Below, piece after piece: positions 13,042-15,666 of a DNA stretch of 15,666 bases. The position numbers were made by a program, and so were the translations under genes. The first letter of the stretch is position 1. The number at the start of each line of letters is the position of its first letter. Origin of the DNA: an uncultured Collinsella sp. (lineage in GTDB: Bacteria > Actinomycetota > Coriobacteriia > Coriobacteriales > Coriobacteriaceae); contig UROR01000039.1 of the NCBI GenBank assembly GCA_900549535.1, positions 1 through 15,666 of the forward strand. Direction: 5' to 3'. Under the pieces are notes generated by a model. It made no database searches, was not told the DNA's origin, and saw only the letters and a program-made list of their open reading frames with translations.

Positions 13042-14481
13042 ATGTCTGATAATTGTACGGTCGCGCCCGCCAATGGGCGCATTACCGGTACCCAGATCAG
13101 CATCGTCGCGGTCGTCGTCCTGGGTGCCTTCTTGGCGCTACTGAACCAAACGGTGATGTCGCCTGCGCTGCCGGTCATCATGTCCGATTTCGCCATCGAT
13201 GCCTCGACTGCCCAGTGGATCATGTCCATATACCCGCTGGTGAGCGGCATCATGGTCCCCGTTTCGGCGTTCCTTATCGACAAGTTCAGCACCCGCGCGC
13301 TATTCTTCGGGGCGACGCTGGTGTTCGCGCTGGGCACGCTGCTGTGCGCCGCAGCCCCTGATTTCCTGTTCCTCATCATCGGTCGCGTGTTGCAAGCGGC
13401 GGGCTCAGGCGTGCTCATGCCGCTTGTCTCGGTGGTTCCCATGCTGGTGTTCCCCGTCGAGAAACGAGGAACGGCTATGGGCATGGCGGGCATCGTCATG
13501 TCGGCGGGTCCCGCGGTCGGCCCCGTCGTAGGCGGCGCGGTGATCGACACGTACGGCTGGCGCACCATGATCGGCGCCATCGTCCCCCTCGCAATTCTCG
13601 TGCTGGTGCTGGGCGTGTTCATGCTGAAAAACGTGGGCGAGCTGAAGAACCCCAAGCTCGACCTGCCCTCGGTCGTCCTCTCCACCATCGCCTTCGGCGG
13701 ACTTCTCTACGGGTTCTCGAGCGCCTCGTCGATGGGTTGGGGCAACCCCGTGGTGCTCGGCTCGATCGTCGCGGGTGTCGTGTGCTTGGTGCTGTTCGTC
13801 GTACGCCAGGGCAAAATCGAGGACCCGCTGCTTCAACTGGGCACGCTCAAGACGCGCGAGTTCCGCGTGGCCGCCATCATCGTCACGCTCATCAACGCCG
13901 CATGCCTGGTCACCAACACGCTGTTGCCGTTGCTGCTGCAAACCTCGCTTGGCGCTTCGGCCTTCGAAACCGGCATGGCCATGCTTCCCGCCGCGGCGGT
14001 GGGCATCATCATCAGCCCTATCTCCGGCGTGGTGTTCGACAAGTTCGGTCCGCGTGCCATCTCGATCGTCGGCCTGGCCCTCATGACCGGCGCCCTGTTC
14101 CTGCTCTCGCTTTCGACGGTAAACACGCCCATCTTGGTGGTTGCGCTGTTCTGCATGCTGCAGTCCGCCGGCCAGTCGCTCGCGAACATGCCGGTGAACA
14201 CATGGGGTGTCAATGCCTTGAAAAATGACATGATCGCCCACGGCAACGCCATCGCGAACACCGGCCGCCAGGTCGCCGGCGGTTTGTGCACGGCGCTCAT
14301 CATCACGGTCATGACAGGCGTCACCGCGTCGGCCGGCGTCGATGCGAGCATCCAAGTAGCCACCGCCGTGGGCGCGGGCGTCGCTTACAAGGTGTGCGCG
14401 GCAATCGGCCTCGTTTCCCTTATCTGCGCCATATTCAGCGTGCGCACCAAGAAAACCGCACCGAAAACGAAGGAGGCATAA
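13042..14481 (+). CDS. MFS drug exporter, DHA2 (EmrB/QacA, 14-helix) family
   Basis: The 479-residue inner-membrane proton antiporter has a length and hydrophobic pattern that fit 14 transmembrane helices. Helix 1 contains LNQTVMSPALPVIMSDF, followed by the DHA2 start STAQWIMSIYPL. A motif-A-like loop (FLIDKFSTRALF) follows helix 2, and the antiporter motif C appears as GPAVGPVVGGAVID. Family members expel lipophilic drugs, dyes or metabolites; the substrate cannot be told. ATG 13042 follows GAAGGAAG at 13031-13038. The CBS-domain gene starts three bases after its stop, so they are co-transcribed. Every Phe codon noted is TTC, in contrast with genes left of 12 kb that mix TTT and TTC. A separate origin from the sugar-acid locus is likely. 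Confidence 0.87.
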   Translation: MSDNCTVAPANGRITGTQISIVAVVVLGAFLALLNQTVMSPALPVIMSDFAIDASTAQWIMSIYPLVSGIMVPVSAFLIDKFSTRALFFGATLVFALGTLLCAAAPDFLFLIIGRVLQAAGSGVLMPLVSVVPMLVFPVEKRGTAMGMAGIVMSAGPAVGPVVGGAVIDTYGWRTMIGAIVPLAILVLVLGVFMLKNVGELKNPKLDLPSVVLSTIAFGGLLYGFSSASSMGWGNPVVLGSIVAGVVCLVLFVVRQGKIEDPLLQLGTLKTREFRVAAIIVTLINAACLVTNTLLPLLLQTSLGASAFETGMAMLPAAAVGIIISPISGVVFDKFGPRAISIVGLALMTGALFLLSLSTVNTPILVVALFCMLQSAGQSLANMPVNTWGVNALKNDMIAHGNAIANTGRQVAGGLCTALIITVMTGVTASAGVDASIQVATAVGAGVAYKVCAAIGLVSLICAIFSVRTKKTAPKTKEA

Positions 14482-14484
14482 GCG

Positions 14485-14991
14485 ATGTCCGAGATTCTGT
14501 CCGAGCGCATCCCGCTCGAGCTCGAGGGGACGCCCGTTTCGAGCATCATGATTGAAGAGCCGTTCACCTGCACGCAGGATTGCACGATTTCCGACGTGGT
14601 GCGCATGCTCGCCGAAAACGAGGTGAGCAGCATGCCCGTAATCGATGAGCGCAACCAGGTGGTCGGGTTCATCTCCGACGGCGATGTCATGGGAGCCATC
14701 GCGCAGCATCGCGCTCACACCATCTTCACGGGCGGCGACGCGTCCATGCTGTACTTCGACGATCAGAGCCTTGAGCAGCGCATCGAAGACCTGAAGGATC
14801 GCTGCGTCATGGATTTCGCGACGCGCCAGGTAGTGTGTGCCCGTCCCGAGCAGAGCATCGCCCGCGTCGCCGCGCTGCTGGCGAAGAAGAAGTTCAAGAA
14901 GCTTCCTGTGGTTGATGACGAGGGCAAACTCGTGGGGGTCATCCGCCGCTCCGCCATCACCAAATACATCTTCGGCATCCTTTTCCAATAG
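14485..14991 (+). CDS. Tandem CBS-domain protein
   Basis: The 168-residue soluble protein is made of two CBS motifs, about residues 17-75 (PVSSIMIEEPFTC to SMPVIDERNQVVGFISDGD) and 110-163 (CVMDFATRQVVCARPEQSI to KLPVVDDEGKLVGVIRRS). Such pairs form a disc that binds AMP, ATP, SAM or similar nucleotides and report energy state to a partner. No catalytic domain is attached. The linker has the pattern (about 75-109) of CBS proteins found alone in Coriobacteriia and Firmicutes. Its start lies three bases after the MFS stop, so it may tune the exporter or simply ride in the operon. The start ATG 14485 has AAGGAGG at 14470-14476, inside the end of the upstream gene. All eight Phe codons are TTC. 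Confidence 0.88.
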   Translation: MSEILSERIPLELEGTPVSSIMIEEPFTCTQDCTISDVVRMLAENEVSSMPVIDERNQVVGFISDGDVMGAIAQHRAHTIFTGGDASMLYFDDQSLEQRIEDLKDRCVMDFATRQVVCARPEQSIARVAALLAKKKFKKLPVVDDEGKLVGVIRRSAITKYIFGILFQ

Positions 14992-15019
14992 GGGCAGGTC
15001 GCACTTGAGGCGAACATCT

Positions 15020-15110
15020 CGAGGCATCGAGCCAGCAACTGGACTAGACAACCTTGACACGCACGCGCTTTCCCTCGATGCTTCGGTAAGGGGAGCTGCG
15101 AAAATCGCAG
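15020..15110 (+). other. Inverted repeats before the alkyltransferase-like gene
   Basis: CGAGGCATCGAG (15020-15031) and CTCGATGCTTCG (15074-15085) are inverted repeats matching at 11 of 12 positions. CTGCGA-AAA-TCGCAG (15096-15110) is a perfect small hairpin after them. TTGACA (15054-15059) would be a perfect -35, but no good -10 stands 16-18 bases downstream. The stretch 14992-15165 has no gene. Confidence 0.4.
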
Positions 15111-15165
15111 TACGGGTGATCGGTGCCGCGCCCCCGAAGGCAAAAGCGAACACGGGAGCGATACG

Positions 15166-15474
15166 ATGGGAAAAGTCCTGGACGAAGATTTGGTTTATGA
15201 GATTCTCTCCGTCGTGGCAGAGATTCCGGCGGGATGCGTCGCCTCGTACGGTCAGATAGCGCGCCTCATCGGCAGGGAGAAAAACTCTCGCCTGGTCGGA
15301 GCGGTGCTGAGCGAGGCGGATCGCTACGGAGATTATCCCTGCCACCGCGTCGTCAACCACGCGGGACGCCTCGCGCCAAACTACCCCGACCAGCGAGCAC
15401 TACTGACGGAGGAAGGAGTCGCCTTCCGAGACAACGGCTGCGTCGACATGAAAAAGCACCAGTGGAACGAGTAG
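15166..15474 (+). CDS. MGMT-family (O6-alkylguanine DNA alkyltransferase-like) small protein
   Basis: The 102-residue cytoplasmic protein consists only of the DNA-binding/active-site domain of methylguanine methyltransferases. The helix-turn-helix region is ASYGQIARLIG (26-36), the intercalating Arg is R42 in SRLVGAVL, and the reactive motif is PCHRVV with C59. Alkyltransferase-like (ATL) proteins of similar size usually have Trp in place of that Cys; this one keeps Cys, so direct repair remains possible. The normal N-terminal domain of Ada/Ogt enzymes is missing. The residue before the motif is not the usual Asn-containing NPxxxxxPCHRV; ADRYGDYPCHR is seen. ATG 15166 follows CGGGAGCG by about five bases. 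Not clearly linked to the upstream genes by function. Confidence 0.8.
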   Translation: MGKVLDEDLVYEILSVVAEIPAGCVASYGQIARLIGREKNSRLVGAVLSEADRYGDYPCHRVVNHAGRLAPNYPDQRALLTEEGVAFRDNGCVDMKKHQWNE

Positions 15475-15486
15475 CCAGGCAGCGTA

Positions 15487-15505
15487 GCGTCGAAAGGAGC
15501 GACGC
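15487..15505 (+). other. Small hairpin after the alkyltransferase-like gene
   Basis: GCGTCG (15487-15492) and CGACGC (15500-15505) pair over AAAGGAG. There is no T-run, so it is a weak terminator at best. Confidence 0.3.
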
Positions 15506-15612
15506 CACGGGGAACGACCTGCGCCCCGCCGCCGGACAACCTATGGCAAAGTGACACGTCCCACAAAGAGCGGCGCACCAGTACGAGACACGACCGCGAC
15601 GTAAAAAGACCC

Positions 15613-15666
15613 TATGATACTCGTATGGATCTATCTGATTGCCCGCCTCTAGGTAAGCAAAGAACG
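15613..15666 (+). CDS. Possible start of another gene with a leaderless promoter (partial)
   Basis: A -10 consensus-like TATGAT (15613-15618) is followed six bases later by ATG 15625, where transcription would begin. There is no ribosome site, so translation would be leaderless. The frame is open to the end of the window for 14 codons (MDLSDCPPLGKQRT). No family can be named, and no good -35 was found. Confidence 0.4.

Noticed and set aside
13405..15360. 651-codon minus-strand frame across MFS, CBS and alkyltransferase-like genes
   Set aside because: It spans three real genes and gaps, and is His/Arg/Asp/Gly-rich, as expected of an antisense frame in GC-rich DNA.
1..15666. CRISPR array, tRNA/rRNA genes, insertion sequence ends, phage or integrase genes
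   Set aside because: No regularly spaced repeats, cloverleaf-like segments or transposase/integrase motifs were seen on either strand.

Overview
The window looks like chromosomal DNA from a gut member of the Coriobacteriia (Actinomycetota), most likely Collinsella. This rests on high GC, purine-rich Shine-Dalgarno sites, Collinsella-like protein sequences and many carbohydrate genes. It was judged by eye, not by a database search. The left 12 kb is a sugar-acid catabolism locus. The right 3.5 kb (about 12.16 kb onward) has different codon habits and unrelated contents, and may have a separate origin.

Layout, left to right. (1) 1-2475, plus strand: the end of an SGNH esterase, a cytoplasmic GH105 unsaturated uronyl hydrolase and a TIM-barrel sugar isomerase/epimerase. 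(2) 2579-5946, plus strand: a short GltD-like Fe-S flavoprotein and an Fe-S/FMN/FAD enoate-reductase-type enzyme, separated by a 67-bp palindromic repeat. (3) 6065-8509, minus strand: a GntR/FadR-type regulator, an SDR dehydrogenase and an RpiB/LacAB-type isomerase. A second copy of the 67-bp repeat lies between the SDR and the isomerase. (4) 8744-11992, plus strand, divergent from the regulator: a GntP-family permease and an IlvD/Edd-family sugar-acid dehydratase. (5) 12180-15666: a cysteine-free ArsC/Spx-like protein (minus), then an MFS exporter, a CBS-domain protein, a small alkyltransferase-like protein and the first codons of another gene (plus).

How the genes fit together (inference). 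GH105 would release an unsaturated uronate from imported pectin- or glycosaminoglycan-type disaccharides. The RpiB-like isomerase and the SDR match the DhuI/DhuD (KduI/KduD-equivalent) pair that turns it into 2-keto-3-deoxygluconate (KDG). The GntP permease and Edd-like dehydratase would import an aldonate and dehydrate it, possibly to the same KDG. Two sets of operator-like sites fit this split. A CATCAGA-centred 19-mer occurs four times in the 235-bp gntR/permease intergenic region. A second motif, AGRTGAACGTT, occurs in front of GH105 and twice in front of the SDR, which suggests one off-window LacI-type regulator for the uronate branch.

The most notable unexplained items are the two operator families, the 67-bp palindrome family with an extra third arm between the SDR and isomerase genes, the Edd-type cysteine pattern in an otherwise IlvD-like dehydratase, the Cys-to-Ser ArsC/Spx-like protein, the abrupt change to TTC-only phenylalanine codons, and a promoter, mini-ORF and hairpin leader before the MFS gene. 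No CRISPR array, tRNA, rRNA, insertion sequence or integrase was seen.
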